64,000 nucleotides of DNA, taken from positions 248,001-312,000 of the forward strand of contig NZ_JAVIXR010000003.1 in assembly GCF_031157525.1 (NCBI RefSeq), in the 5' to 3' direction. The DNA is from Marinobacter sediminicola (lineage in GTDB: Bacteria; Pseudomonadota; Gammaproteobacteria; Pseudomonadales; Oleiphilaceae). Within the stretch, counting starts at the first letter, position 1, and every line of letters begins with the position of its first letter. The position numbers were made by a program, and so were the translations under genes. Below the pieces are notes generated by a model. It was not told the origin of the DNA and did not search any database. It saw only the letters and a list, made by a program, of their open reading frames with translations. Below are positions 62,789 to 64,000 of the stretch, piece by piece.

Positions 62789-64000
<1,212 letters not shown>

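Overview
The window reads as a chromosomal segment of a marine gammaproteobacterium, most like Marinobacter. The indications are the aa3 cytochrome oxidase cluster, a Cti-type fatty acid isomerase, an EctC ectoine synthase, PomAB-type motor genes and the Pseudomonas-like order YheV-like protein / prlC / gamma carbonic anhydrase. The assignment rests on gene content and protein resemblance recalled from memory, not on a search. I see no rRNA, tRNA, CRISPR array, integrase or insertion sequence.

Layout. 0-3 kb: an AraC-type regulator, queE-queC (7-deazaguanine synthesis) and a small membrane protein. 3-8 kb: a 90-residue protein behind a terminator-like hairpin, then a leftward operon of a 7TM-DISM hybrid histidine kinase, a small membrane protein and a CheY-like receiver. 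8-14 kb: uncharacterised lipoprotein and small genes, a beta-lactamase-fold hydrolase, ybaK and monomeric isocitrate dehydrogenase.

14.7-24.9 kb is a coherent (R)-3-hydroxybutyrate locus. It holds acetoacetyl-CoA synthetase, 3-hydroxybutyrate dehydrogenase, a TRAP transporter (DctM, DctQ, DctP), a sigma-54 activator and a 3-hydroxybutyrate-oligomer hydrolase that carries an out-of-frame deletion. Two sigma-54 promoters, each with two upstream palindromes of the form TGTCC-N8-GGACA at matching distances, tie the locus together as a regulon. The implied pathway is oligomer cleavage, TRAP uptake of the monomer, oxidation to acetoacetate and activation to acetoacetyl-CoA.

25-39 kb: a DUF2868 membrane protein with its DUF3482 GTPase, an EctC without ectA or ectB in view followed by an MFS transporter, a PLP-dependent ornithine/lysine-type decarboxylase, cti, an ATP-grasp protein, hrpB and a YbfB-type MFS protein. 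39-48 kb: the aa3 oxidase structural genes (ctaC with a fused cytochrome c domain, ctaD, coxC), their assembly factors (ctaG, SURF1, two Sco-like proteins) and heme A synthesis (ctaA, ctaB). 48-55 kb: a MATE exporter and a tight cluster of cupredoxin, GGDEF-EAL protein, DUF3034 beta-barrel and lipid-anchored truncated hemoglobin, which looks like an undescribed envelope redox-to-c-di-GMP sensing unit. 55-64 kb: a NhaC-type antiporter, a YheV-like protein, prlC, gamma carbonic anhydrase, a PA4642-like protein, pomAB-type motor genes, aroE, hemF and a truncated tsaC.

Scattered between genes are five copies of a palindromic element of about 75-95 bp. Its central core is conserved, while the outer arms differ in sequence from copy to copy but stay complementary within each copy. 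A second palindrome of the same design but a different core lies upstream of prlC. These elements and the 3-hydroxybutyrate regulon are the most interesting non-coding signals here.
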